Assembly: GCF_011044975.1 (NCBI RefSeq)
Contig: NZ_JAAKZV010000014.1
Span: forward strand, 1-64,000
Direction of reading: 5' to 3'
Length of the DNA stretch: 64,000 bases
DNA from: Streptomyces coryli
GTDB taxonomy: Bacteria; Actinomycetota; Actinomycetes; Streptomycetales; Streptomycetaceae
The notes under the pieces are model-generated. The model was not told the DNA's origin, ran no database searches, and saw only the letters and a list, made by a program, of their open reading frames with translations. The stretch's first letter is position 1. Each line of letters begins with the position of its first letter. This document shows, in pieces, positions 1-8,900 of this stretch. A program made the translations under genes and the position numbers.

Positions 1-145
1 TTTCGGGGGCGGGCGCGGGGTCGTTCGCGGGCGGGGCGGTGCCGTCCGCGGCAGGCTGGTCGGGCACCTCGTGGAGGTGCTCGAGCGTCCAGCCGTCGCC
101 GTGTTTGGCGCGGGCCAGCAGGCGGTCTTCGGTCCAGGGGGTCAT
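1..145 (-). CDS. Partial hypothetical protein (N-terminal 48 residues)
   Basis: An open frame starts at an ATG at 145 on the minus strand and runs off the left edge. It begins MTPWTEDRLLARAKHGDG and turns into an Ala/Pro/Asp-rich stretch, which looks like a linker or a disordered region. Its ATG overlaps the TGA of the winged-helix regulator upstream (ATGA), so the two are probably translationally coupled in one operon. Too little is present to assign a family. The tight coupling suggests a role linked to that regulator, but this is inference only. Confidence 0.55.
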   Translation of the reverse strand, partial: MTPWTEDRLLARAKHGDGWTLEHLHEVPDQPAADGTAPPANDPAPAPE

Positions 146-687
146 ACGGTTTCCTCCAGTGAGGTGTCGAGGACGTAACCCCGGCCCCAGACGGTGCGGA
201 TGGCCAGTCCGAGCGGACTGATCCGCAGCCGGATGCGCATCATGTGCAGATCCAGGGCGTTGCGGGTGGTGGCGCATTCCTGTTCGCCGAGCCGGAAGCG
301 CAGCTCTTCCCGGGGGACAACCTGGCCGTACCTCGCGACCAGCAGCGTCAATAACTCCGACTGGGCCGGCGAGAGCGTCACCGACTGGGCGCCGAAGTGC
401 AGGACTCCGCTCGAGTCGAGGTGGGGCGAGTGGTTGTGCCGGTAGCGGTGCATGAGGGCGTCGGCGCGGGCCTTGAGGTCCTGTGAGGGGACCGGTGCCC
501 GTACCCAGTCCTCGTAGATGTCGTGGCAGACGGGAGCTTCCAGGCCGGCCTCGACGACCAGAATCCGTGGCACGCCGCGGGACCGGAAGTCCTCCCGGAG
601 GTCTCGCTCCACCGGCCAGCGAAGCAGCTGCACCGTGAGGTGGTTGGTGGCCGGGCCGCCTACCTCCTGCAGCTCGTAAGTGGTCAT
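142..687 (-). CDS. Winged-helix (OmpR/PhoB-type) transcriptional regulator without an obvious receiver
   Basis: This 181-residue protein starts at MTTYELQ. An in-frame start further upstream at 906 is possible, but it adds a low-complexity leader and has a poorer ribosome site. The last ~90 residues look like an OmpR/PhoB winged helix: a beta strand around LHFGAQSVTLSP, helices through LLTLLVARYGQVVPREEL, and a wing ending VWGRGYVL. The first ~85 residues do not show the Asp and Lys pattern of a canonical receiver, so it may be an orphan or atypical response regulator. Codon 112 is TTA (352-354), so full translation should need the bldA tRNA. It lies in the same direction as the LmbU gene, 340 bases further on, and is a likely pathway-specific regulator. 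Confidence 0.8.
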   Translation of the reverse strand: MTTYELQEVGGPATNHLTVQLLRWPVERDLREDFRSRGVPRILVVEAGLEAPVCHDIYEDWVRAPVPSQDLKARADALMHRYRHNHSPHLDSSGVLHFGAQSVTLSPAQSELLTLLVARYGQVVPREELRFRLGEQECATTRNALDLHMMRIRLRISPLGLAIRTVWGRGYVLDTSLEETV

Positions 688-1027
688 TCGAACCCCGTCT
701 CTCCCGTGACCTGGCTCCGGTGTCGATGTCCAGTCAGGGCCCGGGACGCCGTGCCGATCGGGTCGGACGGAGAGGCATCCCGGGACCTGGGTGACCACGC
801 GGATGAAAGGGAGGCTGCCGGGGTCACCACTACCTAGAAAAATACCAGGAAGTTGGTTTGTTTCACTAGCGGAGAGCGGGATTGTCCCTGATTGCGGCAG
901 CGTCAACTCGGCTGTATTAGACGGCAGTTGGCGAGGGCGCGCATGAGTCCGTCCGGCCCGCGCGCTCGGGGGATCGTGAAGCGCGCGGACCGGACGGGGT
1001 ACGGGGAGCTGCTGCTCCGGACGCCTG
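688..1027. other. Intergenic region between LmbU and winged-helix genes
   Basis: This 340-base stretch carries no convincing gene. Its right part holds the terminator hairpin of the LmbU gene (949-997). Its left part should hold the promoter of the winged-helix gene on the minus strand and includes an AT-richer patch around 830-870, unusual for this DNA. I see none of the cluster's CTGTCCTG palindromes here. Confidence 0.5.
949..997 (-). terminator. Hairpin terminator after LmbU gene
   Basis: An 18-base arm at 949-966 pairs with 980-997 with one mismatch, leaving a 13-base loop. It starts about 30 bases beyond the TAG of the LmbU gene on the minus strand. There is no clear T-run, which is common for Streptomyces terminators. 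Confidence 0.65.
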
Positions 1028-1777
1028 CTAGGGCTGCGCCGGGGGATCGGCCTGCTCGATCGCCGGCTGCTGCTCCTGGGTGAGGGCCGCTGCTTCCGCG
1101 GCCGCGGCGAGGACCGACTCGGCTGCCGAGTCGAGGGTGGTGAGGACCCACTCCTCCACCTCGATGCCGCTCCGTTCGGCCGCCTGGTGCCACCGCTCGA
1201 AGTGGTCGCCCGGCACCGGCAGACGGTGCACGGGGGTCGCCGCCGGGGTGCCCCCCGTCGGCTTGGCTTCGCGGAGGGCGCCGCGTAACTGCTTGGTCGT
1301 CCAGGAGGACGCCTCCGCCCGGTCGAGCCACTGGTCCTGCTCGTCGGGCGGCAGCGAGGCCACTTCCGCGTGGTGCTGGAAGGTCAGCCGGGCGCGTCTA
1401 CGGTCCATGTCGAAGCGTCGCGCCACCCACGCATAGTTGCGCAGGGTCTGGTACTGCAGACCGGCCGTGCGGATGCCCTGCTGGTACCGGTCGGAGTAGT
1501 GCTCCTTGCCGTATGCCATCCAGTCGCCCAGCCACCAGGAGGACGAGTCGACCACGCCGGCGAGCCGGCGGCCGGCCTGCTGCCAGTCGTCGAAGGTGAG
1601 CAGGTCGGGGATGAGTAGCCCGACCCTGGTGGTGAGGACCTGATCGCCGCGCGGCATTCCGGGGCGGACTCCGTGCTGCGCGCCGGCGCCCCGGCCGGGA
1701 AGGGGAGCGGCTGCGCGCCCCTCCAGCCGCGCGGGCTGTGACTGCTCTCTGCCGCTGACACTGTTGTCCGCGATCAT
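1028..1777 (-). CDS. LmbU-family pathway-specific transcriptional regulator
   Basis: The 249-residue protein matches the LmbU/NovE/HrmB family, DNA-binding activators of lincomycin, novobiocin and hormaomycin-type clusters. The family core is visible from about residue 52: LLIPDLLTFDDWQQAG, SSSWWLGDWMAYGKEHY, GLQYQTLRNYAWVARRF and LTFQHHAEVASLP. The first ~45 residues are poorly conserved and rich in Arg, Gly and Pro, so the true start could be the internal Met at residue 41. The annotated ATG does have a GGGGG ribosome site. Codon 164 is TTA (1286-1288), implying dependence on the bldA tRNA. With the winged-helix and SARP genes it forms a three-regulator block at the left edge of the cluster. 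Confidence 0.9.
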   Translation of the reverse strand: MIADNSVSGREQSQPARLEGRAAAPLPGRGAGAQHGVRPGMPRGDQVLTTRVGLLIPDLLTFDDWQQAGRRLAGVVDSSSWWLGDWMAYGKEHYSDRYQQGIRTAGLQYQTLRNYAWVARRFDMDRRRARLTFQHHAEVASLPPDEQDQWLDRAEASSWTTKQLRGALREAKPTGGTPAATPVHRLPVPGDHFERWHQAAERSGIEVEEWVLTTLDSAAESVLAAAAEAAALTQEQQPAIEQADPPAQP

Positions 1778-2167
1778 GTACCCGACCCCCGTCCAGGTGT
1801 TTTCTTCAAGGATTCGGAATGCTGCGCTGCCCGATCGCTGGGTGTGGTGGGCATGGCGTGACTGTCGCAGCTGGGAAGAATGTTCGGGTCCCGGAGGAAA
1901 GACACCGGACAGAGCCCGCGGCCGCGGTGGCGCCGCCGGCCCGCCGGCCGGGCGGTGCCGCCCCCGCGCGAGCGCCCGCGCGGGGGGTGTGCTGTGGGCC
2001 TTCAGGACGGATTCGGCTCCGTAATTCCCGCGCTCCGATAACCCTCCCGCTGACGGGCGTTATCGCCGTGCCTGGCGGACGAAAACCGATCGATAACGAC
2101 GGGTAAATGCCGCTCTTTAGCGTTTCTTTCAGTCGCAGCAAGCACCGCTCAGACGGGAGAAACCAAG
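1778..2167. other. Divergent intergenic region upstream of LmbU and DPGGW-peptide genes
   Basis: These 390 bases separate the divergent LmbU and small secreted protein genes and should contain both promoters. Short reading frames exist on both strands, but they lack family signature and overlap each other. The right half contains three copies of a CGATAAC motif (listed separately). The middle (about 1915-1990) is extremely GC-rich. Confidence 0.5.
2036..2097. repeat. Three CGATAAC motifs (possible operator)
   Basis: CGATAAC occurs at 2036-2042, inverted (GTTATCG) at 2059-2065, and again direct at 2091-2097. The first two form an inverted pair with a 16-base spacer. The block lies 70-130 bases upstream of the DPGGW-peptide gene, in the right place for a promoter or operator. 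No binding protein can be named. Confidence 0.4.
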
Positions 2168-2413
2168 ATGCGTAAGAACCTCATCACCGTGACGAAGTCC
2201 GCCGCCGTCGCCCTGACCGCCGTGGTGGCGGCGCTCGCCCTCAGCGGCACCGCGGCGGCCGCCGACGACGGCGCCTCGCACACCGTCAACGCGGCCGCTG
2301 CCTCCACCGACGGCGTCAACGGCGACCCGGGCGGCTGGCTCACCTCCGACCCCGGCGGCTGGAGCGCCACCGACCCGGGCGGCTGGAGCACCACCGACCC
2401 CGGCGGCTGGTGA
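2168..2413 (+). CDS. Small secreted protein with C-terminal DPGGW octad repeats
   Basis: This 81-residue protein has a good GGGAG ribosome site. The N-terminus is a classic Sec signal: MRKN, a hydrophobic core with AVVAALALS, and an Ala-rich cleavage zone near residues 30-33. The mature part is about 50 residues, beginning acidic and Ala-rich. It ends in three 8-residue repeats DPGGWLTS, DPGGWSAT and DPGGWSTT plus a final DPGGW at the C-terminus. There are no Cys residues and no recognisable RiPP leader or modifying enzyme beside it. I do not recognise the family. It lies between the LmbU gene and the SARP/TPR regulator. A structural, adhesive or signalling role is possible, but nothing in the sequence decides. 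Confidence 0.75.
   Translation: MRKNLITVTKSAAVALTAVVAALALSGTAAAADDGASHTVNAAAASTDGVNGDPGGWLTSDPGGWSATDPGGWSTTDPGGW
2324..2410 (+). repeat. 24-bp tandem repeat encoding DPGGWxxx
   Basis: Three full 24-base units (2324-2347, 2348-2371, 2372-2395) and a 15-base partial unit (2396-2410) are in frame and end directly at the stop codon. Units differ mainly at third positions (ccg/ccc) and in the three codons after Trp. Confidence 0.85.
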
Positions 2414-2510
2414 GCCGCAGCCGCATACGGAAACCGGCGGCCGAAATCATGCGGCCGGACTTCCGCTCAACACCCGTCCGGATAAACCCGGAACCCGTTC
2501 GCACCTGAGA

Positions 2511-2529
2511 GGCCTGGATTAATCAGGCC
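2511..2529. promoter_or_regulatory. Imperfect palindrome upstream of SARP gene
   Basis: GGCCTG and ATT are mirrored by AAT and CAGGCC around 2520, giving a palindrome with one extra G. It lies 55-73 bases before the GTG of the large regulator and about 100 bases after the DPGGW-peptide stop. It could be an operator or a weak terminator. The arm differs from the CTGTCCTG palindromes elsewhere in the cluster. Confidence 0.4.
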
Positions 2530-2583
2530 GGTCACCTACATTGGTTCCTATCCGTGGATTGTTAATCCCGATAGGGGGCTGCT

Positions 2584-5574
2584 GTGGGTGAGCAGATCAA
2601 GTTCAGCGCATTGGGGCCGCTCACCGTAACCGTGGACGGCGCGAGCATTCCGCTCGGCGGCGCCCGGCAGCGTACGATCCTCGGCCTGCTGCTGGTGGTC
2701 CCCGGCCGGGTGGTCCAGCTCGACACCCTGGTGGACGCGGTCTGGAACAGCAATCCGCCGCCCACCGCACGCACCCAGGTGGCGATCTGCGTGGGGGCCC
2801 TGCGGAAGATATTCAAGAACGCCGGCGTCGAGGGCGACGTACTGCTCACCGAGCACCCCGGATACGTTCTGCGCACCGAGGGGCACTGGTTCGACCAGGC
2901 GGAGTTCAGCGAACTGATCCGCACCGCCGAGGCCCAGGCCCAGCAGGGCAGCCTCGAGGATGCCGCCCGGTCCTACGCCGAAGCCCTCGGCCTGTGGCGA
3001 GGCCCCGCCTTCGCGGGAGTGTCCACCCAGCTGATCGACGACGAAGCCGCCCGGCTGGAAGAGCTGCGGCTCAATGCCTGCGACGACGCCGCCGGCGTCG
3101 AGCTGGAACTGGGACGGCACCAGGAACTCATCCCCACCCTCGCCGCGATGGTCCGCGACCACCCGCTGCGGGAGCGCACCCGCTACCACCTGATGCTCGC
3201 CCAGTACCGCTCGGGCCGCCGGGCCGACGCGATGGAGACCTATCGCGACGCGCGCACCCAGTTCATCGAGGAACTCGGCATCGAACCCGGCCCGGACCTG
3301 CAGGAGCTGCACGACGCGATCCTGCGCGACGACCCCTCGCTCGCCACCCCGGCCCAGCCGGCCGCGGAGCGACGCGGCACCGCCCCGGCGGTCACCGTGC
3401 CCAGCGAACTCCCCGCCGACGTACCGGCTTTCACCGGCCGCGCCGATGAACTCGCGGCACTGGAAAGCCTGGTGACGGCGTCCGAGGACGCCGAGGACAC
3501 CGCCGCGGCCGCCGCCGGCACCATCGGCCTGATCACCGGCGCCGCCGGAATCGGCAAGAGCGGCCTGGCGATGCGCTGGGGCTACCGCGCCGCGCAGCAC
3601 TTCCCCGACGGGCAGCTCTTCGCCGATCTGCGCGGCTACGACGAACACCACGAGCCGGCCACCGCCCAGGACATCCTCAGCCGCTTCCTGCGCTCCCTCG
3701 GCGTCTCCGGCGAGCAGATCCCCGCGGACGTGGAGCAGCGCGTGGCGATGTACCGCAGCCTGCTCACCGACCGGCGGGTCCTGATCGTGCTGGACAACGC
3801 CCGCAGCCACGCGCAGCTGCGCCCGCTGCTGCCCGGCGGCGGCCGCTGCTGCGTCCTGGTGACCAGCCGCGAGCAGCTCGAGGAGCTGGTGACCTGGCCG
3901 CCGCAGGCCCGCGTGCACCTGGGCCGGCTCTCCGTCGACGAGGCCGTCTCGCTGCTGACCGCCATCGTCGGCGAGCGGCGGATCGCCACCGCCCGCGCGG
4001 ACGCCGTCCGCCTGGCCGAGCTGTGCGACCGGCTGCCGCTCGCGCTGCGGATCGCCGGCGCCCGGCTCGCCTCCAAACCGCACTGGACCGTGCGGTACCT
4101 GGTGAAGCGGCTCAGCGACGAGCACCGCAGGCTCGACGAGCTGAGCCAGGGCGAGTCGCAGGTCCGCGCGGGCTTCGCGCTCAGCTACCGGTATCTGCCG
4201 GAGCAGGCGGCCCGGTTGCTGCGCCTGCTGGGGCTGCTGGACGCCCCGGACTTCACCGCCTGGGCGGCGGCCGCGCTGCTGGACGGCGACCCCATGGACG
4301 GCGCCATCGTCGTCGAGGAACTGGTCGACGCCCAGTTCCTCGAGGTGGCGGGGGAGGACCCGACCGGGCAGCTGCGCTACCGCATGCACAGCCTGGTCCG
4401 GCTCTACGCCCGTGAACGGGCCCTCGAGGAGGAGCCGGAGCCCGAGCGCGACGGCGCCGCCCTCCGGTATCTGCGCACCGTCCTGACCATCGCGGAAGCG
4501 GCCGACCGGCGCGAGGACGCCGGCACCGGCACCGGCATCCACAGCGACGAGGCGCGCACGGCGGTGGACGCCGGCCTGCTGGAGGAGCTGCTTGCCGTGC
4601 CCCTGGTCTGGTACGAGGCCGAGCGGCTCTCGCTCGTCGCCGCCGTGCGCCAGGCCGTCCGTACCGGACAGGCGGCGATCGCCTGGGACCTGACCGTATG
4701 CGCCTCGATCTTCTTCGGGATCCGCAACTACACCGAGGACTGGCGGCAGTGCTGCGAGGAGGCCCTGGCCGCCGCCGAGGCCGCCGGCGACCTGCGCGGG
4801 CAGGGGGCGATGCACTACGGGCTCGGGGCCCTCGAGCTCGGCCGCAGCCAACTGGACAGCGCCACCGGCCACTTCGAGCGAGCGCTGCGGCTGTACACCG
4901 ACGCCGGCGAGGACCACGGGCGGGCGATGACCCTGCGCAGCCTCGCCCAGGGCGACCGGCTGCGCGGCGATGTGGACCTGGCGCTGGGCCGGTTCGCGGA
5001 GGCCCTGCCGATCTTCCGGCAGGTCGGCGACCGCTACTGCGAGGCGCACACGCTGAGCAATATCGCCGAGACCGAACTGGACGCGGGCCGGCCCGAGGCG
5101 GCCCTGCCCTCGGCCCTCCACGCGGTGCAGCTGGAGGAGAGCAGGGGCGAGGACACCCGTAACCTCGCCCAGGCGCTGTACCGCCTGGGCCGGGTGCACG
5201 GCGGTCTCGGCCGGCTGCAGGCCGCCGAGGAAGCGTTTCTTCGTGCGGTGCGGATCGTCAAGGAGAAGGCCGACATGATCGGTCTGGCGTACACGCTGCT
5301 CGGCCTCGGCGAGACGCGGCTGGCCCAGGACGACGTCGAGCTGGCCGAGGCCACGCTGACGGATGCGCTGGAGATCGCGGAGGAAGCCCGCAGCCCCATG
5401 GTGGCGGGCCGCATCAGCATGGTGCTGGGCGACATCAGCTGGCGTAAGGGGCAGACCGAGAAGGCGCAGAGCCGGATGGCTGCCGCCCGGGAGCGGTTCC
5501 AGGCGGTCGGGGCGTCGGCGTGGGAGCAGCGCGCGGCAAAGGCGCTGAGCGGCTTCGCCGCGGTCCACCGCTGA
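2584..5574 (+). CDS. AfsR/SARP-type regulator: DNA-binding + BTAD + NB-ARC + TPR
   Basis: The 996-residue protein starts with GTG behind a GGGGG site. Residues ~5-95 form the SARP winged helix (FSALGPLTVTVDG, then LGGARQRTILGLLL). Residues ~100-245 are the bacterial transcriptional activation domain (FSELIRTAEAQAQ, RYHLMLAQYRSGRRADAM, ending LGIEPGPDLQELH). An NB-ARC ATPase follows, with the P-loop GAAGIGKS near residue 320, Walker B VLIVLDNA near 400 and RLPLALRIAG near 485. The last ~300 residues are TPR-like helical pairs. Such proteins activate antibiotic clusters by binding direct repeats near -35, with the ATPase/TPR part thought to sense a signal. It is the largest regulator here and the probable master activator of the NRPS operons. 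I saw no TTA codon in it. Confidence 0.92.
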   Translation: MGEQIKFSALGPLTVTVDGASIPLGGARQRTILGLLLVVPGRVVQLDTLVDAVWNSNPPPTARTQVAICVGALRKIFKNAGVEGDVLLTEHPGYVLRTEGHWFDQAEFSELIRTAEAQAQQGSLEDAARSYAEALGLWRGPAFAGVSTQLIDDEAARLEELRLNACDDAAGVELELGRHQELIPTLAAMVRDHPLRERTRYHLMLAQYRSGRRADAMETYRDARTQFIEELGIEPGPDLQELHDAILRDDPSLATPAQPAAERRGTAPAVTVPSELPADVPAFTGRADELAALESLVTASEDAEDTAAAAAGTIGLITGAAGIGKSGLAMRWGYRAAQHFPDGQLFADLRGYDEHHEPATAQDILSRFLRSLGVSGEQIPADVEQRVAMYRSLLTDRRVLIVLDNARSHAQLRPLLPGGGRCCVLVTSREQLEELVTWPPQARVHLGRLSVDEAVSLLTAIVGERRIATARADAVRLAELCDRLPLALRIAGARLASKPHWTVRYLVKRLSDEHRRLDELSQGESQVRAGFALSYRYLPEQAARLLRLLGLLDAPDFTAWAAAALLDGDPMDGAIVVEELVDAQFLEVAGEDPTGQLRYRMHSLVRLYARERALEEEPEPERDGAALRYLRTVLTIAEAADRREDAGTGTGIHSDEARTAVDAGLLEELLAVPLVWYEAERLSLVAAVRQAVRTGQAAIAWDLTVCASIFFGIRNYTEDWRQCCEEALAAAEAAGDLRGQGAMHYGLGALELGRSQLDSATGHFERALRLYTDAGEDHGRAMTLRSLAQGDRLRGDVDLALGRFAEALPIFRQVGDRYCEAHTLSNIAETELDAGRPEAALPSALHAVQLEESRGEDTRNLAQALYRLGRVHGGLGRLQAAEEAFLRAVRIVKEKADMIGLAYTLLGLGETRLAQDDVELAEATLTDALEIAEEARSPMVAGRISMVLGDISWRKGQTEKAQSRMAAARERFQAVGASAWEQRAAKALSGFAAVHR

Positions 5575-5657
5575 ACGGATTCCGCGGGCTGCGCCCCCGG
5601 GCCTTCAGGCGGTCGGGTTCGAACGGCTTCTGCCGGATTTCTTTCTACGGGCCGGGT

Positions 5658-5673
5658 GTCCTGTCGCCAGGAC
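5658..5673. promoter_or_regulatory. Weaker copy of the cluster palindrome (GTCCTG-TCGC-CAGGAC)
   Basis: A 6-bp inverted repeat with a TCGC spacer matches the core of the operators at 10607, 14606 and 46080. Unlike those, it lies between two converging genes (the SARP gene ending at 5574 and the PCP gene ending at 5685). Here it may serve as a short terminator or be a relic. Confidence 0.45.
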
Positions 5674-5684
5674 GGTGACAGCGC

Positions 5685-5915
5685 TCAGGGCTTCGACCGC
5701 TCGTCCAGCAGGGCCGCCATGCTGGACAGGACCGCGTTGCAGGCCACTTCATGCAGGGCGAGGCGGTGCTCCAGCGCCACTACGAGACGGGCGGCATCCA
5801 TGGATTTGCCGCCGATCTCGAAGAAGTTGTCGGTGCGCCGGATGCGGTCTTCGGGCACCCCGAGCACCCGCGCCCACAGGGTGAGCAGCCGGCGCTCGCT
5901 GTCGGTTGCGTTCAT
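5685..5915 (-). CDS. Free-standing peptidyl carrier protein (PCP)
   Basis: The protein has 76 residues, the usual size of a carrier domain, and starts at MNATDSERRL behind a GAGGAG site. The phosphopantetheine motif is FFEIGGKSMDAARL with the expected Ser; Lys replaces the commoner Asp/His/Asn before it. It begins 8 bases after the stop of NRPS A and is surely co-transcribed. Because NRPS A appears to have lost C and E activity, this PCP is a plausible acceptor for the residue that NRPS A activates, holding it for tailoring or transfer. That link is inference. Confidence 0.88.
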   Translation of the reverse strand: MNATDSERRLLTLWARVLGVPEDRIRRTDNFFEIGGKSMDAARLVVALEHRLALHEVACNAVLSSMAALLDERSKP

Positions 5916-5923
5916 TTCGCTCC

Positions 5924-8900
5924 TCAACTGAGGCTTCGGGCCAGTGCGTCGGCTTCGTCCTGCAGGACGTGCTGGGCGAGCACCTCCAGGGCGCTGCTGT
6001 ACAGCCCGGCGAGTCCCAGCACCTGCTGCCGGGGCAGTACGCCGGCGGGGTAGCCGAACCGGACGCCGAGCTGCGGTCCCCTGCCCGTGTCGGTGACGGC
6101 CGCGTCGATCTCCAGCGCGGCCGTCGCCGGCATGGCCGGATCGAGGGCGGCGGTCAGATCGTGGCTGCCGGGCACCAGGCCGAAGCCGGTGTCCCGCAGC
6201 TGATCCGGAAGGTCGGTGCGCCCGCACCGGTCCAGGTAGTTGAAGACGATCTGTCCGGCCGGGCGGCCGGCCAGCTCGACGGCGGTGCCGGGGTTGAGGT
6301 GGCGCAGCAGCCCGTAGCCGATCCCCTGGCCGGGGATCCGGCGCAGCTGCTCCTTGACCGCCCTGACCACCGCACCAGCCGCCGGCCCGCCGGCCAGCGC
6401 GTCGTCGAGGTCGCTCCCGACGATGTCGAGCCGGGCCGGATGGACGCTGGTGAACCGGCCCACCGTGGACGACAGATCGGCGCCCGGAAGCACGCCCTTC
6501 TCCCGGCCGTGCCCGACCAGCTGCACCAGCAGCGAGGATTCGTACGCGCCGCGCGCGGCCCGCCAGCGGGACACCGCCAGCGCCAGCGCCCCCAGCAGAC
6601 CGTCGCGCACCCCGCACCGGCAGGCGGCGGGGACCTCGGTGAGCAGCGCCCTGGTGACCGACGGCGGGATGCTCAGCCGGACGTGCTCGACGGTGGCCTG
6701 GGTGTCGACGGCGGGGTCCAGGGGGCGCGAGCCCAGCAGGGGGTCGGGGCCCTCGAGCACCGAACGCCACAGCGGGAGTTCCGCCTCCCGCCGCGGCCCG
6801 GCCGCCTCCTCCACCAGGGCGTGCGCCCACCGCCGCAGCGAGGTGCCGGTCGCCGGCAGTTCAGGTGGCTGCCCGGCCCGTACGTACTGCCATGCCGCCG
6901 CCAGATCGGGGATCAGGATCCGCCAGGACTCGACGTCGGCCACCAGCTGGTGCAGCACGGCGACGAGCCGGCCGGGCTCCTGTGTGCCCGGGTCGAACCA
7001 CACGAACTGTGCCATCACCCCGGCCACCGGGTCGAGCCGGCCGGTCGCCGCCCCGAGCTCGCGGGCGGCCTGCTCCCGCCACTCCTCGTCCCAGGCGCCG
7101 TCGCAGGCCACCCGGTGGACGAGGGGGGCGACGTCGATGCTTCCGGGCGCGGCGGTACGCAGTCCGCCGCCGTCCAGTGTCGAACGCAGCACATCGTGCC
7201 GGTCGAGTACGGCCGCGAGCGTGGCGGCGAGGCCGTACTCGTCGATTCCGGCCGGGAGTTCGAGCACCGCGGACGTAGCGGAGCGGCGGACGCCGCCACC
7301 CAGCTCCAGGAGGTGCTTCACGGCCGGGAGATGCGGCATCCAGCCGACGCCGCCCGCCAGTTCCGGCGGCACCACGGAGCCGCGGTCGGCGCAGAGCCGG
7401 GCCAGCTCCGCCACCGTACGGTGCTGGAAGATCTCGCGTGGCGAGATCTCCACGCCCAGCGCGCAGGCCCGCGCGGACACCTGAACGGAGCGGAGGGAGT
7501 CGCCGCCGAGGCCGAAGAAGTCGTCGTCCGCGCCCACTTGGTCCACGCCGAGCACCTCGGCGAACACCGTCGCCAGCTCCTGCTCCGGCCCGGTGGCCGG
7601 GGCCCGGTACACCCCGTCCCGGGCGACCGGGGCGGGCAGCGCCGCGCGGTCCAGCTTGCCGTTCGGGGTCAGGGGCAGCCGCTCCAGCACCATGAACAAC
7701 GACGGCACCATGAACTCCGGCAGCCGGGCGGACGTGAACCGCCGCAGCTCAGGCACCGATAGCCCCGCAGCCGGGGCTCCGGGGCCCGTGGCGCCCGCCG
7801 GCACGACATAGCCGGCCAGCTGCTTGCGGCCGTCCCGCTCGTGCACGGTCACCACCGCCTGTGCCACCGCGGGGTGGGCGGTCAGGACGCCCTCCACCTC
7901 GGCCGGTTCGATCCGCAGGCCGCGGATCTTGACCTGGGTGTCGCTCCGCCCGGCGAAGTCCAGCCGGCCGTCGCGGTTCCAGCGGGCCAGGTCGCCGGTG
8001 CGGTACATCCGCGATCCGGGCGGCCCGAACGGGTCCGGGACGAAACGGGCCGCCGTCAGCGCCGGCCGGCCGTGGTAGCCGCGGGCCAGCGACTCACCGG
8101 CGACGTACAGCTCTCCCACCACACCGGGCGGGACCGGCCCCAGCGCCTCACCCAGGACGTACGTGCGCATGTTGCCGATGGGCGTGCCGATGGGCGGGTT
8201 ACGGGCCGGATCCCACGCGTCGCCGGCTTCCACGGTGAAGGTGCCGGCGTAGAAGCTCTCGGTCTGCCCGTAGCCGTTGACCACCCGTACGCCGGGGAGG
8301 GCCTTGCGCACCCGGGCGACCAGCGACGCGGGCAGTGCTTCGCCGGCGAAGACCAGGGTGTCCACCGCGACCTTTCCGACGATCCGGTCCAGGACCTCGG
8401 AGAACACCGACGGAACCGAGGAGATGACCTCGCAGCGCCAGACGTCCCGCTCGGCCAGCTCCTGCACGTCGCCGACGACCTCGACGCAGCCGCCCGAGGT
8501 GAGGGCGGTGATGATTTCGAACACCGACACGTCGAAGTTCACCGACGTACTGGCGAGCATCTTCGCCCAGGGGCCCATGCCGACCACGGCGGCCAGGCGC
8601 AGCACCCCGTTGACCACATTGCGGTGGCTGATGCTCACCCCCAGCGGGGTGCCGGTGGAGCCGGAGGTGTACATCACGTACGCCGTGTTGTCCGGCCGTA
8701 ATCCGGTGCTGCGCGCGGCCACCGGGGGGCCCGTGAGCTCCAGTTCGTCCAGCAGCACCATGGGCACCTGATGCTCCGGCAGCCCACCCGCGGCCGCCGA
8801 GTCGGTGAGCAGCAGCACCGGCCGTGCCTGCCCGAGGATCAAGCCCAGCCGGGCGCTGGGGAAGCGCGGATCCACCGGCACATAGGCCGCGCCGGCCAGC

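Noticed and set aside
1806-2141. Overlapping frames of about 95-111 residues on both strands between the LmbU and DPGGW-peptide genes.
   Set aside because: They overlap each other, are Arg/Ala/Pro/Gly-rich and lack any recognisable domain. The region is better explained as a divergent promoter region.
5658-5673. Intrinsic terminator between the converging SARP and PCP genes.
   Set aside because: The stem is only 6 bp without a T-run, and its sequence matches the operator palindromes. I list it as a weak copy of that site, although a terminator role in this location cannot be excluded.
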